A stretch of 64,000 nt of DNA from Halomicrobium salinisoli (GTDB taxonomy: Archaea; Halobacteriota; Halobacteria; Halobacteriales; Haloarculaceae). Below are positions 1 to 8,985 of this stretch, one piece after another (positions within the stretch are counted from its first letter, which is position 1; each line of letters begins with the position of its first letter). The translations under genes and the position numbers were made by a program. The notes under the pieces were generated by a model. It worked only from the letters and a program-made list of their open reading frames with translations. It ran no database searches and had not been told where the DNA came from. The DNA lies in contig NZ_CP084463.1 in NCBI RefSeq assembly GCF_020405185.1, forward strand, positions 372,001-436,000, in the 5' to 3' direction.

Positions 1-343
1 CCGCGAGCCGCTCGGCCGCGTGGTGCGTCGTCACGATCGGCAGGTCCCGGTCGAGCCGGGCCTCGGCGACGCGGTCGAAGTGGTCCCCGTGGTAGTGCGA
101 CAGCAGGACGAAGTCGAGGTCCGGCGGCAGTTCGTCGACGTCGATGGCGGGGTCGGTCCGCCGCTCGGACGTCAGCCCGTACCCGAGGTGGACGTGGTCG
201 CCCCGATGGAGGAAGTTGGGGTCTGTGAGGATCGTGAACCCCGCGTACCGGAGGATCACCGTGGCGGTCCCGACGAAGAAGATGGACCCGCGTTCCAGAT
301 CGGCCGGCTCGTCCGGGGACGGCAGTTCGAGCGTCCGGGGCAT
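1..343 (-). CDS. MBL-fold metallo-hydrolase, C-terminus cut by window edge
   Basis: This is the N-terminal 114 residues of a metallo-beta-lactamase-fold hydrolase that runs off the left end. The ATG at 343 is followed by a beta-rich start (residues 20-45) and then the metal-binding motif HYHGDH at residues 83-88, with Asp90 just after it. The short spacing and an HRGDHVHLG loop near residues 46-53 resemble the UlaG/L-ascorbate-6-phosphate lactonase-like branch, which is common in archaea. The substrate cannot be named. The remaining metal ligands lie outside the window. Confidence 0.85.
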   Translation of the reverse strand, partial: MPRTLELPSPDEPADLERGSIFFVGTATVILRYAGFTILTDPNFLHRGDHVHLGYGLTSERRTDPAIDVDELPPDLDFVLLSHYHGDHFDRVAEARLDRDLPIVTTHHAAERLA

Positions 344-414
344 GGTGGCCCTAGCGCTCGCCCGTCCTTACGTCGAAAGCTTGCGCGAGCGCGGTAGCGT
401 CGTCGGTCGCCGCC

Positions 415-1329
415 TCACTCCTCGCGCCGCGGCACCTCGTGCCGGCCGAAGCCGTATCGCAGCCGGTTGGCCAGCCGCCGGGAGAACCGACCGGGGTCGT
501 CGCCGTCGGTCGACCGCGAGGAGAAGCGCTCGGCCAGCGCCTGGTAGATCAGCGGCACCGGGACCTCCTGCTCCAGCGCCTCCTGGACGGTCCAGGTGCC
601 CGTCGAGCCGCCCTCGACGCGGTCGGCGACGGTGCCGAGGTCCGACCCCTCCTCCGCGAAGGCCTCCTCGCACAGCTCCAGCAGCCACGAGCGGATGACG
701 GCGCCGTTGTTCCACGTGCGCGCGACCGACTCCAGGTCGAGGTCGAAGCGGCCGTTGGCCAGCAGCTCGAACCCCTCGCCGTAGGTCTGCATGAGCGCGT
801 ACTCGACGCCGTTGTGGACCATCTTCACGTAGTGGCCCGAGCCCGCGGGCCCCATGCGGTCGTGGCCGTCCGGTCCCGTCGCGACGGCGTCGAAGACGGG
901 CGTCATCGCCTCGTAGGCCCACTCCGGGCCGCCGACCATCAGCGAGAACCCCAGTTCCGCGCCGGCGGGGCCGCCCGAGGTGCCGCAGTCGAGGTAGGCC
1001 GCGTCGGTCGACTCGGCGCGGCGCATCGAGTCGCGGAAGTTGGAGTTGCCGCCGTCGACGACCACGTCGTCCTCGTCGACGAGCCCTTCGAGCTCGTCCA
1101 GCGCGGCGTCGACGGGGTCGCCGGCCGGCACCATCAGCCAGATGCGCTTTGCCTCGCCGAGCTGGTCGGCAACGTCCGGGATGGAGTCCGCCGGGGCGGC
1201 GCCCGCGTCGGCGGCGTCCGCCACGGCGTCCTCGTCGATGTCGAACGCGACCACGTCGTGGCCAGCGTCCAGGCACCTGTCGACGACGATGCGTCCCATC
1301 CGGCCGAGGCCGATGACGCCGAATTCCAT
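415..1329 (-). CDS. gnd: 6-phosphogluconate dehydrogenase (decarboxylating), short archaeal form
   Basis: Oxidises and decarboxylates 6-phosphogluconate to ribulose 5-phosphate, supplying pentoses and reduced nicotinamide cofactor; this oxidative pentose-phosphate step is known from haloarchaea. The 304-residue protein begins with a Rossmann dinucleotide motif GLGRMG (7-12). It contains DGGNSNF (92-98), a CGTSGGPAGAE stretch (115-125), and the catalytic segment with Lys169 and Asn173 (GHYVKMVHNG). The length matches the short GndA type rather than the roughly 470-residue form. The ATG at 1329 is chosen because the Rossmann strand begins directly there; upstream in-frame codons give a low-quality extension. 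Confidence 0.93.
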   Translation of the reverse strand: MEFGVIGLGRMGRIVVDRCLDAGHDVVAFDIDEDAVADAADAGAAPADSIPDVADQLGEAKRIWLMVPAGDPVDAALDELEGLVDEDDVVVDGGNSNFRDSMRRAESTDAAYLDCGTSGGPAGAELGFSLMVGGPEWAYEAMTPVFDAVATGPDGHDRMGPAGSGHYVKMVHNGVEYALMQTYGEGFELLANGRFDLDLESVARTWNNGAVIRSWLLELCEEAFAEEGSDLGTVADRVEGGSTGTWTVQEALEQEVPVPLIYQALAERFSSRSTDGDDPGRFSRRLANRLRYGFGRHEVPRREE

Positions 1330-1430
1330 ATCCGGGGGTCGACGAGGGGGCAGGTAGGGGTTGTGGTTTGCCCGGCCGCGGTTGCCAGCGAGCCACCAAG
1401 TACCTAAGGCTCGACGCCGCACCGCCGACC

Positions 1431-1808
1431 ATGGGTGTGATCTCGGGGTTAGTCACGTCGGTCGTACTGTTCGTAATCAGTCTGGTGATCGGCGCGGCGG
1501 CCATCTACGCCGGCGGGTACCTGGTCGCCGGGACGGACGACCGCCGGAAGGCGGTCTGGACGGCGCTGTTCTGCGCGCTCGGGTGGGGACTGATCTCGCT
1601 CGTGTTCGGGTGGATCCCCTTCCTGGGCGGACTCGTCGTCACGGTGCTGGGCTTCGCCGTCTACGTGGGCGTCATCAATACGCAGTACCCGGGCGACTGG
1701 GTCGAGGCGGCCGCGATCGGGTTCGTCGCCTGGATCGCCGCGCGGGTCGTCATGATCGTCGTCGGACCGCTGGTCGGCGTCGGGGCGCTCGGCGTGCCCT
1801 GGGCCTGA
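1431..1808 (+). CDS. small polytopic membrane protein
   Basis: Predicted 125-residue protein that is almost entirely hydrophobic, with about four membrane-spanning segments (roughly residues 4-26, 40-60, 60-80 and 90-120) separated by short polar turns such as GTDDRRK. It has no catalytic motif. The ATG at 1431 is preferred because a CCTAAGG box lies about 26 bases upstream, the spacing expected for a leaderless haloarchaeal mRNA. It is divergent from gnd and followed 80 bases later by the site-2 protease gene. Function unknown. Confidence 0.7.
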   Translation: MGVISGLVTSVVLFVISLVIGAAAIYAGGYLVAGTDDRRKAVWTALFCALGWGLISLVFGWIPFLGGLVVTVLGFAVYVGVINTQYPGDWVEAAAIGFVAWIAARVVMIVVGPLVGVGALGVPWA

Positions 1809-1888
1809 CGCGGTCCGGAACAGCGCGGCGCTGTGGCCTCGAGAGCGTCGAACGCCAACGGTAACCGTGCGGAGTCGGATCTGAGAGC

Positions 1889-3025
1889 ATGCGCTCCTAT
1901 CAGATCGGGCGGATCTGGGGCATCCCGATCCGCATCCACGTGTCGCTGCTCGTCGTGTTGCCGATATTCGCCTGGCTGCTGGGCAGCGGCCAGCAAATCA
2001 CGCTGTACGCCGGTCTCATCGAGGGGTTCACCGGTGCGCCGCTGGACGTCGACGCGCTCCAGCGGGGCCAGACGCCCTGGCTGATCGGCTCGCTGGCGGC
2101 GTTCGGCCTGTTCTTCAGCGTCGCCGTCCACGAACTGGGCCACGCCTGGGCGGCGATGCGCTACGACCTCGAGGTCGAGTCGATCACGCTGTGGATCCTG
2201 GGCGGGCTGGCGAACCTCGGCTCGATCCCCCGCGAGTGGAACAAGGAGTTCTGGATCGCCGTCGCCGGCCCGATCACCAGCGTGCTGACCGGTGCCGTCT
2301 TCTACGCCGCGCTGTTCGCGATCCCCTCGTCGCTCCACGTCGCCACGTTCGTCGTCGGCTGGCTGGCGGTGACGAATATCATCCTCGCCGTGTTCAACAT
2401 GGTGCCCGCGTTCCCGATGGACGGCGGGCGCGTCCTGCGGGCGCTGCTGGCCCGCTCGCGACCCTACGGCTCGGCCACCCGCATCGCCGCACGGGTGGGA
2501 TCCATATTCGCGATCCTGTTCGCCGTCGTGGGCGTCCTCTCCTTTAGCCCGATGCTCCTGCTTTTGGCGCTGTTCATCTACGGCGCCGCGAGCGGCGAGT
2601 CCCGCGCGGTCGCGCTGGCGGACCTGCTGGAGGGCATGACCGTCGGCGACCTGGCCAGCGCGCCGGACGCGACGATCGACGCCGACGCCACCGTCGAGGA
2701 CCTCGTCGGCCGGATGTTCGCCGACCGCCGGACGGAGTACGCCGTCACCCGCGACGGCGACGTCGTCGGCGTCATCACCGTCGAGGACTTCCGGTCGCTC
2801 TCCGAGGACGAGCGCGACCGGACGCCCGTCTCGGACCTGATGGCGACCGACCTGCCCCGGATCGACGCCGCGACGCCCGCCTTCGACGCGCTGATGGAGC
2901 TCGACACCGGCAGGGCCAGCGAGGCGTTCGTCGTCGGCGGCGGCCGGGTCCGGGTCGTCTCCCGCGCGGACTACGCCGACGCCATGGAGACCCGGCGGCT
3001 GCTGGGCGACGGCGATCCGTTCTGA
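1889..3025 (+). CDS. site-2 protease family (M50) with C-terminal CBS domains
   Basis: Intramembrane zinc metalloprotease of the S2P/M50 family, expected to cut membrane-bound substrates within the bilayer. In 378 residues it shows a membrane core with the zinc motif HELGH (81-85) and the third-ligand region NMVPAFPMDGGR (about 170-181), which supplies the Asp ligand. The last ~140 residues are soluble and resemble a CBS pair (segments near 240-290 and 300-365), a domain that commonly senses adenine nucleotides. The substrate is not evident and no anti-sigma-like partner is adjacent. The start at the ATG gives MRSYQIGRIWGIPIRIH, typical of this subfamily. Confidence 0.9.
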   Translation: MRSYQIGRIWGIPIRIHVSLLVVLPIFAWLLGSGQQITLYAGLIEGFTGAPLDVDALQRGQTPWLIGSLAAFGLFFSVAVHELGHAWAAMRYDLEVESITLWILGGLANLGSIPREWNKEFWIAVAGPITSVLTGAVFYAALFAIPSSLHVATFVVGWLAVTNIILAVFNMVPAFPMDGGRVLRALLARSRPYGSATRIAARVGSIFAILFAVVGVLSFSPMLLLLALFIYGAASGESRAVALADLLEGMTVGDLASAPDATIDADATVEDLVGRMFADRRTEYAVTRDGDVVGVITVEDFRSLSEDERDRTPVSDLMATDLPRIDAATPAFDALMELDTGRASEAFVVGGGRVRVVSRADYADAMETRRLLGDGDPF

Positions 3026-3069
3026 GCGGCGAGCCGTTCTGAACGCCGTTCCGAGAAGAGAAGTCCTTC

Positions 3070-4371
3070 CTACGCCCGCCAGCGGTCGATCCCGCCGCCG
3101 ACGATCAGCACCACGCCAAGCAGCGAGAGCCCGAGGTGGGCCTCGCCGAACCAGTACGGCGTCCCGGGCGCGACGGCGCGGAGGACGGTCATGCCCGTCG
3201 AGAGGACCGGGACGCCATCGCCGGGATCGGTGACCGTGCTGTTACCGTCGTACGGCTGAGCGCCGGCGCGCTCGCCCTCGGGCAGGCGCTCGGCCTCGTA
3301 GGGGATCCGCGGCGTCTCGTGGCTCCAGACGACGGTCCCGTTGGGCGTGATCTCGAAGAGCCGCTGGTTGAGCGTGTCGGTCACGAGCGTGTTGCCGTTG
3401 TCCAGCCGGTCGGCGTCGCGGGGCCAGTTCAGGTCGAGGCCCTCGGCGCGGGTCAGCGTCCAGGCCGGCTCCCACTCGCCGGTGCTCTCGTTGCGGTGGA
3501 GTTCGACCACGCGGTCGTTGTCGCTGTCGGCGACGAGGACGGCGCCCTCGCCGAGCCACTGCGGGTTGTGCTGGTGGTCGAGGACCTCCGGGTCGCCACA
3601 GCGCACGTCGCCGTCCGCGTCGGGGACGAGCTGCTCGCCGCGGACCTGACAGCGCTCGTCCGTCGCGTCGTCGTCGTCCTCGTTGATCACCTCGACCGCG
3701 CCCTCGCCGCGCTCGACGATGACGAGCTGGTTGGCGTTGCGCACGCTCACCAGGTAGTGGCTCTCGTTGATCACGTCCACGTCGTTGATGTGCAGCCAGT
3801 CGCGGCGGGTGGGGTCCTCGGGGGCGGTGTACAGCTCGCTGGCGTTCCACTGCCAGGTGACCTCGCCGTCGCGGACGGCGACCAGGCGCTCGCTGTCCAT
3901 GTCCGTCAGGAGGTACTCGCCCGACGCGAGGTGCTCGACGTCGTGGATCTCGCTGTTGGACTGGCTCCGGACCGGGAAGGCGAACTCCTCGACCACCTCG
4001 GGGTCCTCTCCGGCACCGGGGTCGATGATCCGGAAGCCGGTCTTGGTACAGGGCGTCTCGTAGGGACCGCACTCCTCCTCGTAGCCGGAGTGCATGAAGC
4101 CGGCCAGCACGGTGCCGTCGTCGCGCATCGTGACGTCGAAGTAGCTGTCTGCGCTGTCCTCGCGCCACTCCATCTCGTCGCCGGTCAGCAGGTAGACGCT
4201 CCCGTGGTCGTGCCAGCCGGGACCGCCGCCCTGCGAGCCCACCAGCGTCTGGCGCTGCTCGGCGTCGGCGACACCGATGTCGGGCGCCGTCGCCGCTCCG
4301 GCGACGAGCGTGCCGACCAGCAGGAGGGCGCCGACTGTGGCCACCGCGAGGCCGCGCGTCGCTCGTTCCAT
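3070..4371 (-). CDS. arylsulfotransferase (ASST)-like secreted, membrane-anchored protein
   Basis: A 433-residue protein with an N-terminal hydrophobic signal/anchor (residues 7-28) and a C-terminal transmembrane segment (about 405-428) ending in charged residues. Between them is a repeated beta-strand domain of the propeller type, with recurring DxDNDRVVE, NTLVTDTLNQRLFEI and WQW elements, as in the archaeal arylsulfotransferase family. An HDHGSVYL stretch near 54-61 opens the domain. ASST enzymes move sulfate between phenolic compounds, but activity of archaeal members is unproven. The ATG at 4371 sits directly before the signal peptide. It is divergent from the ZIP gene. Confidence 0.75.
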   Translation of the reverse strand: MERATRGLAVATVGALLLVGTLVAGAATAPDIGVADAEQRQTLVGSQGGGPGWHDHGSVYLLTGDEMEWREDSADSYFDVTMRDDGTVLAGFMHSGYEEECGPYETPCTKTGFRIIDPGAGEDPEVVEEFAFPVRSQSNSEIHDVEHLASGEYLLTDMDSERLVAVRDGEVTWQWNASELYTAPEDPTRRDWLHINDVDVINESHYLVSVRNANQLVIVERGEGAVEVINEDDDDATDERCQVRGEQLVPDADGDVRCGDPEVLDHQHNPQWLGEGAVLVADSDNDRVVELHRNESTGEWEPAWTLTRAEGLDLNWPRDADRLDNGNTLVTDTLNQRLFEITPNGTVVWSHETPRIPYEAERLPEGERAGAQPYDGNSTVTDPGDGVPVLSTGMTVLRAVAPGTPYWFGEAHLGLSLLGVVLIVGGGIDRWRA

Positions 4372-4450
4372 CGCGTTAGCGGTGGCCGCAGGCGCGCAAA
4401 AGCCTTCCCCTCGCCCGGTAGCTACAAGCCGGCGGCGGATAACGCACGGA

Positions 4451-5293
4451 ATGATGCTACAGACCCTTCCGGACGCGTTCGTCCGGATCGCCGGCACGGA
4501 CCCGCTCGTCCAGGGGCTGGTCGGCGGCGTCTTCATCGCGCTGATGAACCTCTTCGGCGCCTCGCTGATCCTCGTGTGGCGGGATCCGTCGGAACGGGCG
4601 CTGGACGGCGCGCTGGGCTTCGCCGCGGGCGTGATGCTGGCGGCGGCGTTCACGAGCCTGATCGTCCCCGGGATCGAGTACGCCGGCGGCGACCCGATCC
4701 CGGTGCTCGCCGGCGTGGCGCTGGGCGCGCTCTTTCTCGACCGGGCGGACGCGCTCGTCCCGCACGCTCACTACATCCTGACCGGCGAGCGCCGGGCCGA
4801 CGCCGCCGATCCGGGGGCCGAGGTCCCCGGCGTCGACCCCGAGCGGCTGGCGCCGGTCGTCCTGTTCGTGCTGGCGATCACGCTGCACAACGTGCCCGAG
4901 GGGCTGGCCGTCGGGGTCGGGTTCGGGTCGGGGAACCTGGCCGACGCCATCCCGCTGATGCTCGCCATCGGCATCCAGAACGTCCCGGAGGGACTGGCGG
5001 TGTCGGTCGCAGCGGTCAACGCCGGCCTCGACCGGCGGGCCTACGCCGTCTTCGCCGGCCTCCGCTCGGGCGTCGTCGAGATTCCGCTGGCCGTCTTCGG
5101 CGCGGTGGCGGTCGCGCTCGCCACGCCGCTGTTGCCCTACGCTATGGGCTTCGCCGCCGGCGCGATGCTGTTCGTCATCAGCGACGAGATCATCCCGGAG
5201 ACCCACGCCCGCGGCTACGAGCGGGTCGCCACGCTCGGCCTGATGGCCGGGACCATCGTCATGCTGTACCTCGACACGGCGCTGGCGGCCTGA
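4451..5293 (+). CDS. ZIP family divalent metal transporter
   Basis: A 280-residue polytopic membrane protein predicted to import divalent metals such as zinc or iron. The family signature is seen twice: HNVPEG (146-151) in the fourth membrane segment and QNVPEG (176-181) in the fifth. These are the metal-binding helices of ZIP carriers. A histidine-bearing hydrophilic loop (about 103-135) precedes them. Two consecutive ATG codons (4451, 4454) open the frame; either may be used. The specific metal cannot be read from the sequence, and no iron-box motif was found upstream. Confidence 0.9.
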   Translation: MMLQTLPDAFVRIAGTDPLVQGLVGGVFIALMNLFGASLILVWRDPSERALDGALGFAAGVMLAAAFTSLIVPGIEYAGGDPIPVLAGVALGALFLDRADALVPHAHYILTGERRADAADPGAEVPGVDPERLAPVVLFVLAITLHNVPEGLAVGVGFGSGNLADAIPLMLAIGIQNVPEGLAVSVAAVNAGLDRRAYAVFAGLRSGVVEIPLAVFGAVAVALATPLLPYAMGFAAGAMLFVISDEIIPETHARGYERVATLGLMAGTIVMLYLDTALAA

Positions 5294-5331
5294 TCCGGCG
5301 TTCGCCCGTTCCGTCGGTGAAATCCAGTTCA

Positions 5332-5345
5332 GTAGCGATCGCTAC
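5332..5345. promoter_or_regulatory. 14-bp perfect palindrome upstream of the FMN reductase gene
   Basis: The sequence GTAGCGATCGCTAC reads the same on both strands and lies about 50 bases before the ATG at 5397, upstream of the likely core promoter (ACTTACG near 5366-5372). Its position and symmetry fit the binding site of a dimeric regulator. A related half site (CATCGCTAC) occurs near 22231. The regulator is unknown. Confidence 0.4.
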
Positions 5346-5396
5346 AGAAACGTACTTCAGAGAACACTTACGGGGGTGTCGCTCCTCCCGTCGGAC

Positions 5397-5966
5397 ATGT
5401 CGCCCACTGATCGCCCGCTGGTTGTCGGCGTCGCCGGCAGCCTCCGGGACGACAGCGTCACGCGCCAGGCAGTCGACCGCGCCCTCGAGACGGCCGCCGA
5501 GCGGGGCGCCCGCACCCGTCTCGTCGACCTGCGGGAGTACGACCTCCCGCCGGTCGACCCCGACGCGGAGCCGCCGGCGGACGCCGAGCGGCTGTCCGCG
5601 GCGTTCGCGGAGGCGGACGCAATCGTGCTCGGCACGCCGATGTACAACGGCTCGTACGCCTCGCCGCTGAAGACCGCCATCGACCACAGCGACCCGGACG
5701 GCTTCGACGGCGCGCCCGTCGGCCTGGTGAGCGTCGCTGCCGGGCAGTTCCCGCGCCGGGCGCTCGACCACCTCCGGTCCGTCGCCGCCCACATGGGCGC
5801 CCGCGTCCTCCCCGACGAGGTGGCCGTCGCGGAGTCCCACGCCGTCGGCGAGGACCTCCCGGACGACGCCGCCGACCGCCTCGACTCGCTGGCCGAGCGG
5901 CTCGTGGCCGAGGCGTCCGCGCCGCCCGCCGAGGAACGACGGCCCTCGCCGTCCGCCGGTGGCTGA
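5397..5966 (+). CDS. NADPH-dependent FMN reductase family protein
   Basis: A 189-residue flavodoxin-like protein. The phosphate-binding loop of FMN, GSLRDDS, is at residues 14-20 after the first beta strand, and the second family motif TPMYNGSYASPLK is at about 80-92. Family members reduce FMN, quinones, azo compounds or chromate using NAD(P)H in the cytoplasm. The ATG at 5397 is chosen because strand one begins eight residues later; an upstream in-frame start would add only MSLLPSD. A palindrome upstream suggests local regulation. Confidence 0.88.
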   Translation: MSPTDRPLVVGVAGSLRDDSVTRQAVDRALETAAERGARTRLVDLREYDLPPVDPDAEPPADAERLSAAFAEADAIVLGTPMYNGSYASPLKTAIDHSDPDGFDGAPVGLVSVAAGQFPRRALDHLRSVAAHMGARVLPDEVAVAESHAVGEDLPDDAADRLDSLAERLVAEASAPPAEERRPSPSAGG

Positions 5967-6017
5967 CCTCCTCTCCGCCGCGCGCCGGTGACCGACCTCC
6001 CTCCTGTCGCCGCTCGC

Positions 6018-6890
6018 CTACTCGAACCCGACGACGGAGAGGCTCTCGTCGACGGTCGCGACGCGCTCGCGATCGCCAGCCGCCACGGTGACTCGGACGC
6101 GCCACGGGTCGCGACCGGCTATCTCGACGGCCGCCGGATCCACGACGAAGGGCAGTTCCCAGAGCCGTCGCTCGCGGACGTCGACTCCCCGCTCGGCGAG
6201 GAAGCCGACCGTCTCGGGGTGCCACACCAGCAGCGAGCCCACGGGCGCGTTGACGAAGAAACTGCACTGCTCGCAGTCCAGCGCGGCCAGCACGGGGTGG
6301 TCGTGCGTGGCCGCCAGTTTCGGCGCCACGTCGTCGTCGAACGCGGCGTCGACGCGGCCCGAGCAGACCGGACAGACGTCGCGGGCGGCGCGCTGCCACA
6401 TCGTCCGCGTCCGGAGGTCGTAGGCCCGCGCCACCTCGCTCTCCTCGCGGTCGGTGAGCCCGCCGGGGTCGAACGGGAACCCGAGCAGGATCCGGCCGCA
6501 GTCGCGACACCGGACGCGCCCCGAGTTGATCGTGTCGTAGTCGAACCACAGGCCGCCGCCGCAGTGGACGCAGTCGGCGTCGAGGTCGACCGCCCGGACG
6601 CTCGCCCGCTCGGTGTACACGCCGGACTGGACGACGTCGATGACGTGGTGGCCCGGGTAGAGCAGCCGGTACTCGTCGCGCTCGTCGTCGTGGCCGACGA
6701 ACCGGCCAACGAGCTTCTTCAGGTGGTAGTTGAACTTCCCGCTGTCGCGCTCGCCGACCCGCTCGCGCAGTTCCGAGAACGAGAGCGACCGGCCCTCCGC
6801 GTCGGCGAGTTCGAGCAGCATCGCCACGCGGAGGTCGTGGCCGAACAGGGCGAACGCCTCCTCCGGGGACAGCGGTTCGTCGTCGCTCAC
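6018..6890 (-). CDS. ArsR-type winged-helix regulator with two zinc ribbons
   Basis: A 290-residue haloarchaeal transcription-factor type. Residues 8-75 form a winged helix (ALFGHDLRVAMLLEL, then SFSELRERVG and KFNYHLKKLVG), as in the ArsR-like proteins that haloarchaea carry in many copies. It is followed by two Cys4 clusters, Cys107/110/128/131 and Cys173/176/206/209, that look like zinc ribbons, and by an antiparallel C-terminal domain. The start is GTG at 6890: a TATA box lies 26-33 bases upstream and the HTH begins right after. Ligand and targets are unknown; AEC and thiE genes lie nearby but are not obviously linked. Confidence 0.82.
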   Translation of the reverse strand: MSDDEPLSPEEAFALFGHDLRVAMLLELADAEGRSLSFSELRERVGERDSGKFNYHLKKLVGRFVGHDDERDEYRLLYPGHHVIDVVQSGVYTERASVRAVDLDADCVHCGGGLWFDYDTINSGRVRCRDCGRILLGFPFDPGGLTDREESEVARAYDLRTRTMWQRAARDVCPVCSGRVDAAFDDDVAPKLAATHDHPVLAALDCEQCSFFVNAPVGSLLVWHPETVGFLAERGVDVRERRLWELPFVVDPAAVEIAGRDPWRVRVTVAAGDRERVATVDESLSVVGFE

Positions 6891-6915
6891 GTCCGCCCGC
6901 TGGAGCGCTGGGCGT

Positions 6916-6923
6916 GATATATC
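6916..6923 (-). promoter_or_regulatory. TATA box for the ArsR-type regulator gene
   Basis: GATATATC centred about 29 bases upstream of the GTG at 6890. This spacing puts the transcription start at or next to the start codon, so the mRNA is probably leaderless. It also supports the GTG over longer starts. Confidence 0.6.
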
Positions 6924-7067
6924 TGTGGGATACCTGACGACTGTCTGCGAGCCGCCGCCGGGACGACCGGCCGCCGTCCTGCGGTTAGGCACCGGCTGTC
7001 GTGGAACGACCTCACGAACGGCTGGCGAGCCACGGCGCTTATCCGTTCGCCCGTCGCATCGACACAC

Positions 7068-7232
7068 ATGGGGTTTGGAAGCTACGATGAATCCGAACAG
7101 CAGGACAACGACGCCGAAATCGACGACGACGCCGCCGTGTCCGTCCACGAGAACGACCACGACGGCGAGATCTCCTTCGAGTCCGACGCCGATCAGGACG
7201 AGCTCATCGACCGTCTGGACGAGATGAAGTAG
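7068..7232 (+). CDS. small acidic haloarchaeal protein (DUF5786-like)
   Basis: A 54-residue protein starting MGFGSYDESEQQ and ending DELIDRLDEMK. It is very acidic (Asp/Glu about 40 percent) with no cysteines and no membrane segment. I recognise it as the widespread haloarchaeal DUF5786 type, whose function is unknown. The ATG at 7068 has a CTTAT box about 28 bases upstream. A run of five T at 7270-7274 follows and may end transcription before the convergent transporter gene. Confidence 0.82.
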   Translation: MGFGSYDESEQQDNDAEIDDDAAVSVHENDHDGEISFESDADQDELIDRLDEMK

Positions 7233-7280
7233 GCGCGGCTGCCCTGCTCTGAGAGCGACTGCCGATCTGTTTTTCCGCCG

Positions 7281-8189
7281 CTACACCACGAGCCCCAGCA
7301 GGACGCCCAGCGTCGCGACGGAGACGAGCGTCGTCGCGAAGACCGTCGTCGAGGCGAACTCCGCGTCCCCGCCCAGTTCGTTCGCGTAGACGAACGTCGA
7401 GACGGCCGTCGGCGCGCCGAACATGATCACGCCCGCGTTGCGCGTGAGTGGGTCCGCGCCCAGGGCCGTGAACGCCGCCCACGCGAGGACGGGCATCAGG
7501 AACACCTTCAGGCCGACGACGGCGCCCAGCGTGTCCAGCGTCTCCGTCGGCAGCGCCAGTTCCAGCGACGACCCGATCAGCAGCAGCGCCAGCGGGAGCG
7601 CCGCCTCGCTGGCCCAGGCCAGCGCCGTCTCCGCCGGCGCGGGCGGGGTCGCTCCCACGGCGCCGACCACCAGTCCCGCGGCCAGCGCCGCGAGCACGGG
7701 GTTGGTGGCGACGCTGCGCAGCTCCCCCGTCACCGACGCGTCGGCGTCGTTCATCGTTATCAGCAGCAGCACGGTCATGGGCACTTGCGTGAGCGCGCCG
7801 ACGCCGAGGATGATGCTCCCCGTGGCCGCCGCCGCGCCGCCGAGCGTGCTCGCCACCAGCGGCAGCCCGAGATAGCCGAAGTTGGAGTGATAGGACTGGA
7901 CGACGGCGACGCTCCGGGTCGCCCGCGACTCCGTCCGCGCATGGACGAGCCACGCGATGCCGACGGTAGCGCCCAGCACCAGCCACAGCCCGGCGACCAG
8001 CTGCGGCGTGACGATCTCGCCCAGCGACCGCTGGTACGTCGAGTGGAAGATCAGCGCCGGCAGGGCGACGTAGAAGGCCACCGCGTTCAGCAGGTCCCGC
8101 CTCTGCTCGCCCAGCAGCCCCGTCTGCCGCGCCCCGACGCCCACCGCCAGCAGCGCCAGCATGTATCCCAGCCGCGCGAGCAGGTCCAT
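7281..8189 (-). CDS. AEC family transporter (auxin efflux carrier type)
   Basis: A 302-residue membrane protein with about ten transmembrane segments in the two-bundle arrangement of the auxin efflux carrier family (BART superfamily). The start MDLLARLGYMLALLAVGVGARQ and the central NPVLAALAAGLVVG segment are typical. Bacterial and archaeal relatives move small organic acids such as malate or malonate; nothing in the sequence fixes the substrate here. The ATG at 8189 puts the first helix immediately at the N-terminus. It is divergent from thiE. Confidence 0.87.
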   Translation of the reverse strand: MDLLARLGYMLALLAVGVGARQTGLLGEQRRDLLNAVAFYVALPALIFHSTYQRSLGEIVTPQLVAGLWLVLGATVGIAWLVHARTESRATRSVAVVQSYHSNFGYLGLPLVASTLGGAAAATGSIILGVGALTQVPMTVLLLITMNDADASVTGELRSVATNPVLAALAAGLVVGAVGATPPAPAETALAWASEAALPLALLLIGSSLELALPTETLDTLGAVVGLKVFLMPVLAWAAFTALGADPLTRNAGVIMFGAPTAVSTFVYANELGGDAEFASTTVFATTLVSVATLGVLLGLVV

Positions 8190-8346
8190 GGTCCCCCGCA
8201 GCGCGCTCTCGCCTTTGCCTCTTACCGTTCGGTCGCACTGGCGTCGCTCCGCCGACAGGTCGTCGGTCGCCGCTCGTGCGACTACCTCCAGTCCGACCGG
8301 ACCGCCGAGCGCAAGAGTGAGGTCCCCTGCCGCGCACCCGCCGGAC

Positions 8347-8985
8347 ATGGTCGACTGGTCAGTCTACCTCGTCACCCAGGGGAGCCGCTCGCGGGACCGC
8401 ACCACCCCGGAGGTCGTCCGGGCCGCCGTCGACGGCGGCGTCGGCGTCGTCCAGCTGCGCGAGAAGGACCTCTCCGCCCGCCGGCGCTACGAGCTGGGCC
8501 GCGAGGTCCGCCGGATCACCCGCGAGGCCGACGTCCCCCTGATCGTCAACGACCGCGTCGACCTCGCGCAGGCCCTGTCCGCCGACGGCGTCCACCTCGG
8601 CGACGACGACCTGCCCGTGTCGGTGGCGCGCGACATCCTCGGCGCGGACGCCGTTATCGGTCGGTCCGTCTCGTTCGTCGACGACGCCCGGGCCGCCGAA
8701 GAGGCGGGTGCGGACTACCTCGGCGTCGGCGCGATCTACGCCACCGGCTCGAAGGACGACATCCCCGACGACGAGTACACCGTCGGCCCCGAGCGCGTCG
8801 CAGCGATCGCTGACGCCGTGTCTATTCCCATCGTCGGCATCGGTGGCGTCACGCCCGACACCGCCGCGCCCGTCGTCGCGGCCGGTGCCGACGGCGTGGC
8901 CGTGATCACCGCTATCACCGACGCCGACGATCCCGAGGCTGCTACGCAGGATCTGCACGAGGTTGTTCAGGAGGCGCGTCAGTAG
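8347..8985 (+). CDS. thiE: thiamine phosphate synthase
   Basis: Joins the thiazole phosphate and HMP-pyrophosphate to give thiamine monophosphate, in the cytoplasm. The 212-residue TIM barrel shows the family motifs in order: QLREKD (36-41), VNDR (67-70), GVHLGDDDLP (81-90), IGRSVSF (104-110), a GAIYATGSK stretch (about 128-136) and the phosphate loop GIGGVTPD near 164-171. Length matches ThiE. It is a stand-alone gene here; no other thi gene is adjacent. The ATG at 8347 gives the usual N-terminus MVDWSVYLVT. Confidence 0.95.
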   Translation: MVDWSVYLVTQGSRSRDRTTPEVVRAAVDGGVGVVQLREKDLSARRRYELGREVRRITREADVPLIVNDRVDLAQALSADGVHLGDDDLPVSVARDILGADAVIGRSVSFVDDARAAEEAGADYLGVGAIYATGSKDDIPDDEYTVGPERVAAIADAVSIPIVGIGGVTPDTAAPVVAAGADGVAVITAITDADDPEAATQDLHEVVQEARQ